The position numbers and the translations under genes were made by a program. The notes under the pieces are model-generated. The model saw only the letters and a list, made by a program, of their open reading frames with translations. It had not been told where the DNA came from and ran no database searches. Below, one piece after another: positions 1 to 6,377 of a stretch of DNA of 20,368 nt. The stretch's first letter is position 1. Each line of letters begins with the position of its first letter. Origin of the DNA: a virus; IMG/VR virus record IMGVR_UViG_3300009620_000090, positions 1 through 20,368 of that record, one strand, 5' to 3'.

Positions 1-80
1 AGAGTGAGCGGACTACTATTTGGGCTCTACTGAGAAATCAGGGCCATCGTGACTTGGCAGAGATTATAAGGAGGCTGTAA
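1..80 (+). CDS. 3' end of an upstream phage gene (partial)
   Basis: Only the last 25 codons are inside the window, read in the frame that starts at base 3 and ending at TAA 78-80. The peptide ends TIWALLRNQG...AEIIRRL and looks helical with basic residues near the end. The product is not recognisable. The stop overlaps the next start as TAATG, the arrangement used at many junctions downstream. A strong Shine-Dalgarno sequence (AAGGAGG, about 68-74) lies inside these last codons, which supports a real compact operon rather than a chance open frame. Confidence 0.6.
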   Translation, partial: SERTTIWALLRNQGHRDLAEIIRRL

Positions 81-589
81 TGGCAGTTGGATCCTCCGCA
101 ATGTGCGGAACTTTCAAGACAGAAGCAATGGCGGGAATCCATTTTTGGACTCCGCATACACGAACTGGATCTAGCGCAATAAGTGCGGATACGTTCAAGA
201 TTGCGATGTTTACAAATAGCTCATCCATCAGTGCTGATACTACTGGTTACACTACCTCTAACGAGGTGTCTGGAACAGCTTACACAGCGGGGGGTAATGC
301 GTTGGCAAGTGTGACACTTGGCTTGGCCGATAACAGCAGTTCTGTACCCACTGCATATTTGGATTTCGCTGATAGCACATGGTCAACTTCTACTATTTCC
401 AGTGCCAGAGGAGCTTTAATCTATAACAGCACGCTAAGTTCTGCGGGTACAGGTTCAACTACTAATCATGCGGCATACCCAGCGGTTGCGGTAATCAACT
501 TCGGCGGGGATAAGTCATCCAGTGCGGGTGATTTTACTATACAGTTTCCGGCAAATGATGCCAATAACGCGATAATCAGGATTGCATAA
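80..589 (+). CDS. Small phage virion-associated protein (169 aa)
   Basis: This 169-aa Ser/Thr/Ala-rich, predicted beta-rich protein resembles a family found near tail genes of many marine and other tailed phages. Family-like features I recognise are the CGTFKTEAMAGIH start, the DTFKIAMFTNSSS strand, the SSARGALIYN strand and the FTIQFPAND...IIRIA ending. The exact role is unknown; a tail or decoration protein is inferred from composition and position before the fibre gene. The start at 80 is supported by AAGGAGG 6 nt or so upstream and by TAATG coupling to the preceding gene. The 3' end is coupled the same way to the repeat protein at 589. No signal peptide or membrane segment is visible. Confidence 0.85.
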   Translation: MAVGSSAMCGTFKTEAMAGIHFWTPHTRTGSSAISADTFKIAMFTNSSSISADTTGYTTSNEVSGTAYTAGGNALASVTLGLADNSSSVPTAYLDFADSTWSTSTISSARGALIYNSTLSSAGTGSTTNHAAYPAVAVINFGGDKSSSAGDFTIQFPANDANNAIIRIA

Positions 590-1050
590 TGGCCCTTATT
601 ACTGGCTGGGATAGGAGTACCTGGAACGCAGGAACGTGGAATAGCCCCGTTCCCGTTGAAGTTACAGGTGTCTCTGCGGCCAGTGCAACGGGTTCCGTTA
701 CAGTCAATCTCCCCGTCAGCATCAGTGTTACTGGAGTATCCGCCGCTAGCGCAATTGGTTCAGCTTCCGTAGTAGTTCCTGTAACGGTGGCGGTATCTGG
801 AGTATCCGCCGCTAGCGCAATTGGAAGTGCTACAGCAGTAACCAATTCCAATCTTTCTGTTACAGGTGTCTCCGCAGCAAGTGGTATTGGTTCCGTTCAG
901 ATAAACTTCGCGTTCAGTGTAGAGGGGGTTTCGGCTGAAGGAATTGTCAATAATGCCCTTGTTTGGAGTGTTATTGACACCTCTCAAACCTCTAGTTTCT
1001 CAGAAATAAGTACCACACAAACGCCGGATTGGACAAAAATAGCGGCATAG
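589..1050 (+). CDS. Repeat-built phage structural protein (153 aa)
   Basis: The N-terminus (residues 5-18, GWDRSTWNAGTWNS) is Trp/Gly-rich. Residues 25-118 consist of a tandem motif V-T/S-G-V-S-A-A-S-x-x-G-S with spacing 22, 22, 22 and 20 residues. Each unit alternates hydrophobic and Ser/Thr residues, as expected for stacked beta-strands of a fibre or Ig-like rod. The C-terminus carries WSVIDTSQ and a TQTPDWTKIAA ending, a pattern I associate with marine phage appendage proteins. The function is inferred to be virion surface or tail appendage. Start ATG 589 overlaps the previous TAA; the gene ends 9 nt before the tail-fibre gene. Neighbouring repeat units are nearly identical at the DNA level, suggesting recent duplication. 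Confidence 0.8.
   Translation: MALITGWDRSTWNAGTWNSPVPVEVTGVSAASATGSVTVNLPVSISVTGVSAASAIGSASVVVPVTVAVSGVSAASAIGSATAVTNSNLSVTGVSAASGIGSVQINFAFSVEGVSAEGIVNNALVWSVIDTSQTSSFSEISTTQTPDWTKIAA
661..942 (+). repeat. 66-nt coding tandem repeat, 4 units plus partial
   Basis: Units begin at about 661, 727, 793, 859 and 919 and encode VTGVSAAS-type blocks. A 28-nt core, starting CTGGAGTATCCGCC, is identical at 731-758 and 797-824, exactly 66 nt apart. The first, fourth and fifth copies have diverged further. The repeat is in frame, so changes in copy number would preserve the reading frame. Confidence 0.85.
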
Positions 1051-1059
1051 GAAAAGGCT

Positions 1060-2772
1060 ATGGCATCTTCATACACAACAAGTTTTGGCATCGAAAAAAT
1101 CGGATCTGGAGAACAATCCGGCGCGTGGGGAACGACTACCAACCACAATCTGGATATTCTGGATCGGATAGCTTCTTACAAGGCGGTGGGCTTAACTGGA
1201 ACAACCACCACTTTCACTGTCCGAGAAGCATCCCCAGGCTCCGGGACTGAAAATCTTCAGGATGGAATGTACCGCGTGGTTAAGTTCACGGGAGCATTGG
1301 GAGGTAATAATACCGTCACAGTGGCTCCGAATACGACGGCTGCTTATTTTATTATGATTAACGCAACCACAGATTCAGGATCCAGTGGACCGTATTCAGT
1401 TATTCTGACTCAGGGTAGTGGTGCCAATATAACGATAGAGAACGGTAAATCTGCTCTCGTTTATATGGATGGCGCGGGTTCTGGCGCGGCGGTTGTGGAT
1501 GCTCTGTCCAACTTGGCCCTCGCTACCATAACAGCTTCTGGAGACATTACCTCTAGCGGAACCTTTAATGCGTTAGGTGATACTGCCGCCAGTGATAAAG
1601 CCGCAGTTGGGTACACTTCCGCTGAAGGTCTTATCCTTACAGGTCAGGGTTCGACCAATGACGTTACGATCAAGAATGATGCTGACGCTGATGTCTTAGA
1701 AATTCCTACAGGAGGCACAGATGTCACGGTTGTAGGAGACATTACGGCTGGTGGGACGGTAGGCGCTACTGGCGACACCGCAGCGGGAGATGATGCTGCT
1801 CTTGGTTACACTTCTGCCGAAGGACTGATCCTTACAGGCCAGGGTTCGACCAATGATGTTACGATCAAGAACGACGCTGATGCTGACGTAATCACAATCG
1901 CCACAGGTGCTACCAATGTAGACATCGTAGGAGATGTAACAGCATCTACGGTAAATGCTGATGGGGACACCGCCGCTGGCGATAATGCCACAATGGGTTA
2001 CACCGCTGCGGAAGGTCTTATTCTTACAGGCCAGGGAAGCACAAACGATGTTACCATTAAGAACGACGCTGACACTGCGGTTATCAAAATTGCAACGGGC
2101 GCAACGGGCGTAGAGATAGTTGGGGCGCTAACTTTAGGGACTGATTTAAGCGTAGCTAACGGTGGCACGGGAGCCAGTACATTTACCGCAAACAATGTAC
2201 TCTTAGGCAACGGAACCTCCGCCTTTCAGGTAATTGCTCCAGGAGCGGACGGCCAAGTTTTAACGTCAACAGGCAGCACTTGGCAGTCGGAGGCACTGTC
2301 AGGGGGAAAAATTCTACAAGTGGTTCAAGCGACGAAGACAGACACATTTACTACAACATCCACAAGTTTTACCGATGTCACCGATGTCACTGTAGATATT
2401 ACTCCGGCGGCGACAAGTAGTAAGGTTCTGGTTCTTCTTACTGGTTTTGTTGGTAATTCCTCCACGGGTAATGCTAATGCTTACTTATCGCTTGTGAGAG
2501 GCTCGACCGAAATATTTATAGGTGATGCGGCCAGCAGCCGAGTACGAGCATCGACAACCATTGGGCCGAGTAGGTCTGCCAATGGGATTGCTTACGGCGT
2601 AAGTATTGCGTATGTGGATTCCCCCTCCTCAACTTCTTCGACAACCTACAAAGCTCAAGCGCGAATTGGGGGTGAGGGCACCATGGTGGTTGGACGTTCC
2701 GGCGATGACTCTGACGCTGACAATGAGGGCCGAGTGCCAACGTCCATAATCGTTATGGAGATAGGGGCATGA
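1060..2772 (+). CDS. Tail fibre protein with triple repeat (570 aa)
   Basis: This is a probable receptor-contacting tail fibre. Residues 1-150 form a conserved virion-anchoring-type N-terminus (SFGIEKIGSGEQSGAWG...HNLDILD). Residues 173-365 are three tandem 64-65-residue units of the form GDTAAGD..GYT.AEGLILTGQGSTNDVTIKNDAD. Residues 368-408 carry the phage-fibre motif NGGTG..TF..NNVLLGNGT and a DGQVLTSTGSTW turn. Residues 415-570 form a separate C-terminal beta domain (GGKILQVVQATKT...SIIVMEIGA) similar to C-terminal fibre domains of cyanophages and other marine phages, from memory. Start 1060 has AGGAAAAGG just upstream. The end overlaps the next gene by ATGA. The C-terminal domain is the likely host-range determinant, by inference. 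Confidence 0.88.
   Translation: MASSYTTSFGIEKIGSGEQSGAWGTTTNHNLDILDRIASYKAVGLTGTTTTFTVREASPGSGTENLQDGMYRVVKFTGALGGNNTVTVAPNTTAAYFIMINATTDSGSSGPYSVILTQGSGANITIENGKSALVYMDGAGSGAAVVDALSNLALATITASGDITSSGTFNALGDTAASDKAAVGYTSAEGLILTGQGSTNDVTIKNDADADVLEIPTGGTDVTVVGDITAGGTVGATGDTAAGDDAALGYTSAEGLILTGQGSTNDVTIKNDADADVITIATGATNVDIVGDVTASTVNADGDTAAGDNATMGYTAAEGLILTGQGSTNDVTIKNDADTAVIKIATGATGVEIVGALTLGTDLSVANGGTGASTFTANNVLLGNGTSAFQVIAPGADGQVLTSTGSTWQSEALSGGKILQVVQATKTDTFTTTSTSFTDVTDVTVDITPAATSSKVLVLLTGFVGNSSTGNANAYLSLVRGSTEIFIGDAASSRVRASTTIGPSRSANGIAYGVSIAYVDSPSSTSSTTYKAQARIGGEGTMVVGRSGDDSDADNEGRVPTSIIVMEIGA
1576..2154 (+). repeat. Three in-frame ~192-195-nt repeats in the tail fibre
   Basis: Units lie at about 1576-1770, 1771-1962 and 1963-2154. 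The most conserved part of each encodes LILTGQGSTNDVTIKNDAD. Units 1 and 2 share longer identical DNA stretches (for example CAGGGTTCGACCAATGA) than either shares with unit 3, so the first two look like the more recent duplication. Confidence 0.85.
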
Positions 2773-3077
2773 CAAATATTGCTAGAGCAATCCTTGAGCT
2801 CGATTCCACTGCTCAAGTTTCTATTAATGCAGAAGACATTAACCAAATCACTTGGCATGATGGCAATCCCAACAACATTACCGCCGAGCAGATTGTTGCT
2901 AAACAGGCAGAGCTACAGTCAGAATATGACGCCCAAGAATATGCAAGAACACGAGAGACTGCATATCCTGCCGTTGGCGATCAGCTTGACATGCAATACT
3001 GGGATCAAGTCAACGGAACGACTACCTGGAAAGATACTATTGCAGCGGTGAAGGCAGCACATCCGAAACCAGAATAA
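2769..3077 (+). CDS. Tail-fibre-assembly-like small phage protein (102 aa)
   Basis: This 102-aa protein resembles small proteins often found directly after fibre genes in marine phages. The motif DQLDMQYWDQVNGTTTWKD (residues about 71-89) followed by a short IAAVKAAHPKP tail is characteristic as I remember it, as is ITWHDGNPNNITAEQI near residues 27-42. A role in fibre folding or attachment (chaperone-like) is inferred from position and family resemblance and is not shown. Its ATG overlaps the fibre stop (ATGA), so translation is probably coupled, which suits a chaperone made in proportion to its client. The middle part (about 38-66) is predicted helical and charged. Confidence 0.8.
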   Translation: MTNIARAILELDSTAQVSINAEDINQITWHDGNPNNITAEQIVAKQAELQSEYDAQEYARTRETAYPAVGDQLDMQYWDQVNGTTTWKDTIAAVKAAHPKPE

Positions 3078-3307
3078 TGAGACACCTGCGTCCTTTCTTC
3101 AGAGGCGTTTATTATGATTATTCTAAGTTAGGGTCACAGGTAATGGCGACAGTTAAAGAAGTTCAGGCGAAACTAAATACCCATGAAGCGGTCTGTGCTG
3201 AACGGTGGAAAGAGACCATTGAGCGAATAAAGCGTCTTGAGTTGATTATGATTACTTCTGCTGGAGCGGTGATTATCCTGATGGTTGGGATGCTTTGGAA
3301 GATATAA
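3077..3307 (+). CDS. Small coiled-coil/transmembrane protein, XhlA-like layout
   Basis: The protein has 76 aa if started at 3077 (TAATG overlap with the previous stop, but no clear ribosome site), or 54 aa if started at the in-frame ATG 3143, which has AGGG upstream. The shorter form begins MATVKEVQAKLNTHEAVCAE and fits the length of similar small phage proteins I recall. It has a charged helical N-terminal part (HEAVCAERWKETIERIKRLE) and one C-terminal membrane segment (LIMITSAGAVIILMVGMLW). This is the layout of haemolysin XhlA-type proteins, which assist holins in some Bacillus phages. A lysis-accessory or membrane-anchored role is inference. The 5' extension has no recognisable domain. 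Confidence 0.7.
   Translation: MRHLRPFFRGVYYDYSKLGSQVMATVKEVQAKLNTHEAVCAERWKETIERIKRLELIMITSAGAVIILMVGMLWKI
3297..3301 (+). promoter_or_regulatory. Ribosome binding site fixing the start at 3309
   Basis: GGAAG lies 7 nt before ATG 3309. The alternative upstream start in the same frame is TTG 3285 with no ribosome site, so 3309 is preferred. Confidence 0.6.
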
Positions 3308-3308
3308 G

Positions 3309-5594
3309 ATGCCCTTGTCAAAGATACAGTTTCGTCCTGGGGTTAACAGGGAAACTACGTCCTACGGAGATGAGAACGGTTGGTATAATTCCGACCTAGT
3401 TCGGTTCCGCAAAGGGCGACCCGAGAAAATGGGCGGATGGACCCGTCTTAGTAGCAACACTATAGAAGGAACGGGCCGGTCTCTTCATGTATGGGCCGCG
3501 TTAAGCGGCTCCAAGTACATGGGCCTTGGGACAGAGACCAAGTTCTATATAGAAGAGGGTGGGGGATACAACGATGTTACCCCTATCCGAGCTACAACTA
3601 CTCTTGGAGCAAATCCCCTTAAAACAGGTGCAGCTAGTAGCGCAGTGGTGACTGTGACCGCCCCTAGCCATGGCGCGGTTAATGGAGACTTCGTCACGTT
3701 AAGCGGGGCAACGACTACGGATGGGATCACAGCAGCCCAGTTGAACACGGAACATGAGCTTACTCTCATAGACTCGAACAGTTACACGATAACAACAGCG
3801 GGTTCAGCTTCTTCCGGGTCCACCGCTGGCGGAGGCTCCTCTGTCGTTGCCACTTATCAGATAAACACAGGTCTCGACACGGTTGTAACTGGCACTGGTT
3901 TTGGGGCGGGTCTTTGGGGTGGACTTAGCACAGGCTATGCACAAACTACCCTCAATGACAGTGGCGGGATAAGCGATTCTGACACAACTTTCATTCTGAC
4001 GAGTGCCTCGGACTTCGAGACAGCGTCTACTACCACCACCGCAGATTTGACTGCCTCAAGCTCCACCATAGCGGGCTCCAGTACAACGGGGTTTCCTAGT
4101 AAAGGTACCATTAAGATCGGAAGCGAAAACATTCGCTATGGAACCAATGCAGGGAATGTCTTTGGGGATCTGACAAGGGCGGACGACGGCACTACGGCGG
4201 CGAGTTCCTCCAGCGGGGCTACCATAACCTTTGTTGGACTTGTCCTGATTGACGATGAATTACTCCAGTACACGGGCAAATCATCCAATACGATTAACGC
4301 GGGAGTCGCCAGGGCAGCCAGAGGAACTACGGCAGCGGCCCATGATGATGGTGCAACAGTTAAAGAAGCCAATGACTTTGTAGGATTCGGGCACGCCTCG
4401 GCCACCGCCGCAGAATCAGGATCAAATATTCGGCTGTGGGCTCAAGATAACTGGGGCGAAGATCTTGCGTTTAATGTCCATGACGGTCCACCTTATTATT
4501 GGGACAAGACCCTTGGTCTGGGAAACAGGGCCACGACCTTTGCCTCGCAGACCGGAGCCTCGGATGCCCCGACCATTACCCGAAGACTTATGGTTTCTGG
4601 CGCAGATAGGCATGTTGTATGTTTTGGATGCAACCCCATAAACGAGACGGCCCAAGACCTGTTAATGATCCGCTGGTCAGATCAGGAAGGTCCTTTTGAT
4701 TGGACCCCCACCGCTACCAACACAGCAGGATCCCAGAGGATTTCCTCTGGTTCCGAGATAATCTCTGCCCAGAAAACACGCCAGGAAATGCTGGTTTGGA
4801 CGGATACCTCTCTTCATGCCATGCGTTTTGTGGGACCGCCATTTACTTTTGGCGTCAGTATGCTGGCAAACAATGTGTCAATAATAGGGCCAAATGCCGT
4901 CACAACTGTGGGAGACAAGGTATTCTGGATGGACCGGGAGAATTTCTACGTCTACACGGGCCGTATCCAGGTTATTCCCTGCACCCTCCTTCGTTACGTG
5001 TTTGATGACATCAATCTAGAACAGAATTTCAAATGCTTCGCTGCATCCAACAAGATGTTTGACGAGGTGTTCTGGTTCTACCCGAGTGCCGATGCGTCCG
5101 AAATAGACCGCTACGTTAAGTTCAATTTCACGGAGAACACATGGGATCTGGGAACCCTTTCCAGAACTGCGTGGGTAGACTACGGAATTCACAACAATCC
5201 AAGGGGCTCCGGCCAAGTAAGCAGCACGAACTATGTCTACGTTCACGAAAGCGGCGATGATGACGATGGCACCGCCATGACATCTTTCATTGAATCCGCT
5301 GATTTCGATCTTGGAGATGGTGAGCAATTCATGTTCGTGGATCGTTTGATACCGGATATAGACATAACCAGTACCGATGCAGACGCTTCCGTGAACTATA
5401 TCCTGAAAACGAGGAACTACCCTGGAGATAGTCTCGCAACGAACTCTACAAATGCCGTTAAGGCGTCCACTCAGCAGTCTTTCCTGCGGAGCCGTTCGAG
5501 GCAAGCTGCCTTACGAATTGAGAGCGATACGACGAATATAACCTGGACCTTGGGCGACCTCCGTCTGGGATTACGACCTGATGGGAGAAGGTAA
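3309..5594 (+). CDS. Tail nozzle / stabilisation-like structural protein (761 aa)
   Basis: The N-terminus (FRPGVNRETTSYGDENGW, a Leu/Arg-rich strand and GRPEKMGGWTRL) has the layout I associate with podovirus tail nozzle or P22 gp10-type DNA-stabilisation proteins. These are short-tail components that form a beta-propeller ring below the connector. Residues about 385-560 (FNVHDGPPYYWDK, RLMVSGADRHVVCFG, IRWSDQEGPFDW, MDRENFYVYTG) resemble propeller blades. Residues about 92-355 form a large Ser/Thr/Gly-rich insertion containing two copies of an I-K/D-x-E...Y-x-G module (see the repeat feature). The C-terminus ends RLGLRPDGRR. The tail-nozzle assignment is inferred from family memory and position; a generic tail protein is the safer reading. 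The gene begins one base after the preceding stop and is followed at once by the holin-like gene. Confidence 0.78.
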   Translation: MPLSKIQFRPGVNRETTSYGDENGWYNSDLVRFRKGRPEKMGGWTRLSSNTIEGTGRSLHVWAALSGSKYMGLGTETKFYIEEGGGYNDVTPIRATTTLGANPLKTGAASSAVVTVTAPSHGAVNGDFVTLSGATTTDGITAAQLNTEHELTLIDSNSYTITTAGSASSGSTAGGGSSVVATYQINTGLDTVVTGTGFGAGLWGGLSTGYAQTTLNDSGGISDSDTTFILTSASDFETASTTTTADLTASSSTIAGSSTTGFPSKGTIKIGSENIRYGTNAGNVFGDLTRADDGTTAASSSSGATITFVGLVLIDDELLQYTGKSSNTINAGVARAARGTTAAAHDDGATVKEANDFVGFGHASATAAESGSNIRLWAQDNWGEDLAFNVHDGPPYYWDKTLGLGNRATTFASQTGASDAPTITRRLMVSGADRHVVCFGCNPINETAQDLLMIRWSDQEGPFDWTPTATNTAGSQRISSGSEIISAQKTRQEMLVWTDTSLHAMRFVGPPFTFGVSMLANNVSIIGPNAVTTVGDKVFWMDRENFYVYTGRIQVIPCTLLRYVFDDINLEQNFKCFAASNKMFDEVFWFYPSADASEIDRYVKFNFTENTWDLGTLSRTAWVDYGIHNNPRGSGQVSSTNYVYVHESGDDDDGTAMTSFIESADFDLGDGEQFMFVDRLIPDIDITSTDADASVNYILKTRNYPGDSLATNSTNAVKASTQQSFLRSRSRQAALRIESDTTNITWTLGDLRLGLRPDGRR
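4092..4361 (+). repeat. Duplicated ~45-residue module inside the nozzle-like protein
   Basis: Copy 1 (about 4092-4226) encodes FPSKGTIKIGSENIRYG..AGNVFGDLTRADDGTTAA...GATI. Copy 2 (about 4230-4361) encodes LIDDELLQYTG..SNTINAGVARAARGTTAA...GATV. Both share the pattern I-x-x-E-x-I/L-x-Y, then a turn, T/A-R-A, GTTAA and GAT. The DNA is well diverged, so the duplication is old. Confidence 0.7.
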
Positions 5595-5885
5595 ATGGAA
5601 TGGGCGATAATGACTTTCGGAGGGAAACTGTGCTGCATTTTTGCCTCCGGCTGCGGCGGTTTGGCTAATGTCCTGACGAGCCGCAAGTGGAATCTTGGGG
5701 CGTTGAAGGATATCGCGGTCGCTGTGATTGTTGGGTGGATTGCGGCTGAGTTTTTTATCCCTGCCGCGATGGCCTATTTCCAGTTCAGCGATCAGATCGC
5801 AATCGCCTTGGCTTTCGTCATCGGCTATTGCGGCATCAGGTTGCTGCCAAAGGTTGAGGAAGCCCTCATGCGCCGGATCAAGTAA
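5595..5885 (+). CDS. Holin-like membrane protein (96 aa)
   Basis: This 96-aa protein is hydrophobic with two clear membrane segments (residues about 38-60, IAVAVIVGWIAAEFF, and 66-84, DQIAIALAFVIGYCGIRLL) and a weaker one near 12-27. It ends in a charged basic tail (EEALMRRIK). Size, topology and the Gly-Tyr-x-Gly turn late in the last segment fit phage holins, which open the inner membrane for the endolysin. ATG 5595 directly follows the previous stop and has GGGAGAAGG upstream. It sits amid tail genes, more than 11 kb from the endolysin at 17261, so a different membrane role remains possible. The holin call is family resemblance plus topology, without a diagnostic motif. Confidence 0.65.
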   Translation: MEWAIMTFGGKLCCIFASGCGGLANVLTSRKWNLGALKDIAVAVIVGWIAAEFFIPAAMAYFQFSDQIAIALAFVIGYCGIRLLPKVEEALMRRIK

Positions 5886-5889
5886 GAAA

Positions 5890-6057
5890 ATGGCTAAATT
5901 ACTGGATCACGCGATGCCTATGGCTCCCGATCAATACGACCCGGATGCCTTTGTAAGGATTCTACGGGACCTTGAGATGGCCCTGACGAAGATGGATTTC
6001 CCCTCCGTGGTGAGCGGGGAAGACGACACCAACGGCGTGACGTGGTTCATGGAATAA
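5890..6057 (+). CDS. Small conserved phage protein (55 aa)
   Basis: This 55-aa protein starts MAKLLDHAMPMAPDQYDPDA and has the ending PSVVSGEDDTNGVTWFME, a C-terminal signature I recall from small proteins in marine phage tail regions. The function is unknown. The frame is open further upstream to about 5728, but that extension lies entirely over the holin-like gene and has unrelated Ser-rich composition, so ATG 5890, 4 nt after the holin stop, is the likely start. The stop overlaps the next ATG (TAATG at 6055-6059), arguing for coupled translation. Confidence 0.72.
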   Translation: MAKLLDHAMPMAPDQYDPDAFVRILRDLEMALTKMDFPSVVSGEDDTNGVTWFME

Positions 6058-6377
6058 TGGCTTCAGCGTATAAAAATGTTGCCGTTCTGGTAGGCGCGAC
6101 AGGGGATGTCACCGTCTATACGTGCCCAAGCGCCACTCAGGCCATTGTTAAGAACATAAATTTGTACAATAGTCATTCTGGGACTATAGTAGTATACCCA
6201 AAGATAACCGACAGTTCCGCTTCTGTAACGGTCACGTTGGAGAAGAACAGCATAGGAACTCTCGCAGACGTGTCTCTCGCAGGCCCCTTCGTTCTGGAGG
6301 CCAGCGACACGCTTATATTCAACTGTGATACAGCGTCGAAGATTTATGTCTTTGCGAGTGTTTTGGAGCTTTCGTAA
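6057..6377 (+). CDS. Small beta-rich virion-associated protein (106 aa)
   Basis: This 106-aa protein begins MASAYKNVAVLVGATGDVTV and is predicted to be all beta. Hydrophobic/Thr strands alternate through YTCPSATQAIVKNINLYN, then ITDSSASVTVTLEK, and then the strand AGPFVLEASDTLIFNC. This pattern resembles small proteins encoded beside tail genes in many phages, probably minor tail or decoration proteins. An in-frame ATG at 6042 lies within the previous gene; ATG 6057, in the TAATG overlap, gives the usual MA-x-x-YKN start. The 3' end is again coupled by TAATG to the 585-aa gene. The precise role is not visible. Confidence 0.75.
   Translation: MASAYKNVAVLVGATGDVTVYTCPSATQAIVKNINLYNSHSGTIVVYPKITDSSASVTVTLEKNSIGTLADVSLAGPFVLEASDTLIFNCDTASKIYVFASVLELS

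Noticed and set aside
661-2154. CRISPR-like or phase-variable non-coding repeats
   Set aside because: The repeats are in frame, 66 nt or about 192 nt long, without unique spacers, and encode periodic protein structure.
2300-2772. Diversity-generating retroelement target in the fibre C-terminus
   Set aside because: No second copy of this sequence, no adenine-biased variable repeat and no reverse transcriptase were seen in the window. A template elsewhere in the genome cannot be excluded.
3285-3311. TTG 3285 as start of the nozzle-like gene
   Set aside because: It lies over the membrane segment of the previous gene and lacks a ribosome site, whereas ATG 3309 has GGAAG 7 nt upstream.
5728-6057. 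109-aa version of the small gene ending at 6057
   Set aside because: The extra 5' part runs over the holin-like gene and encodes a Ser/Pro/Arg-rich shadow peptide; ATG 5890 gives the conserved-looking form.
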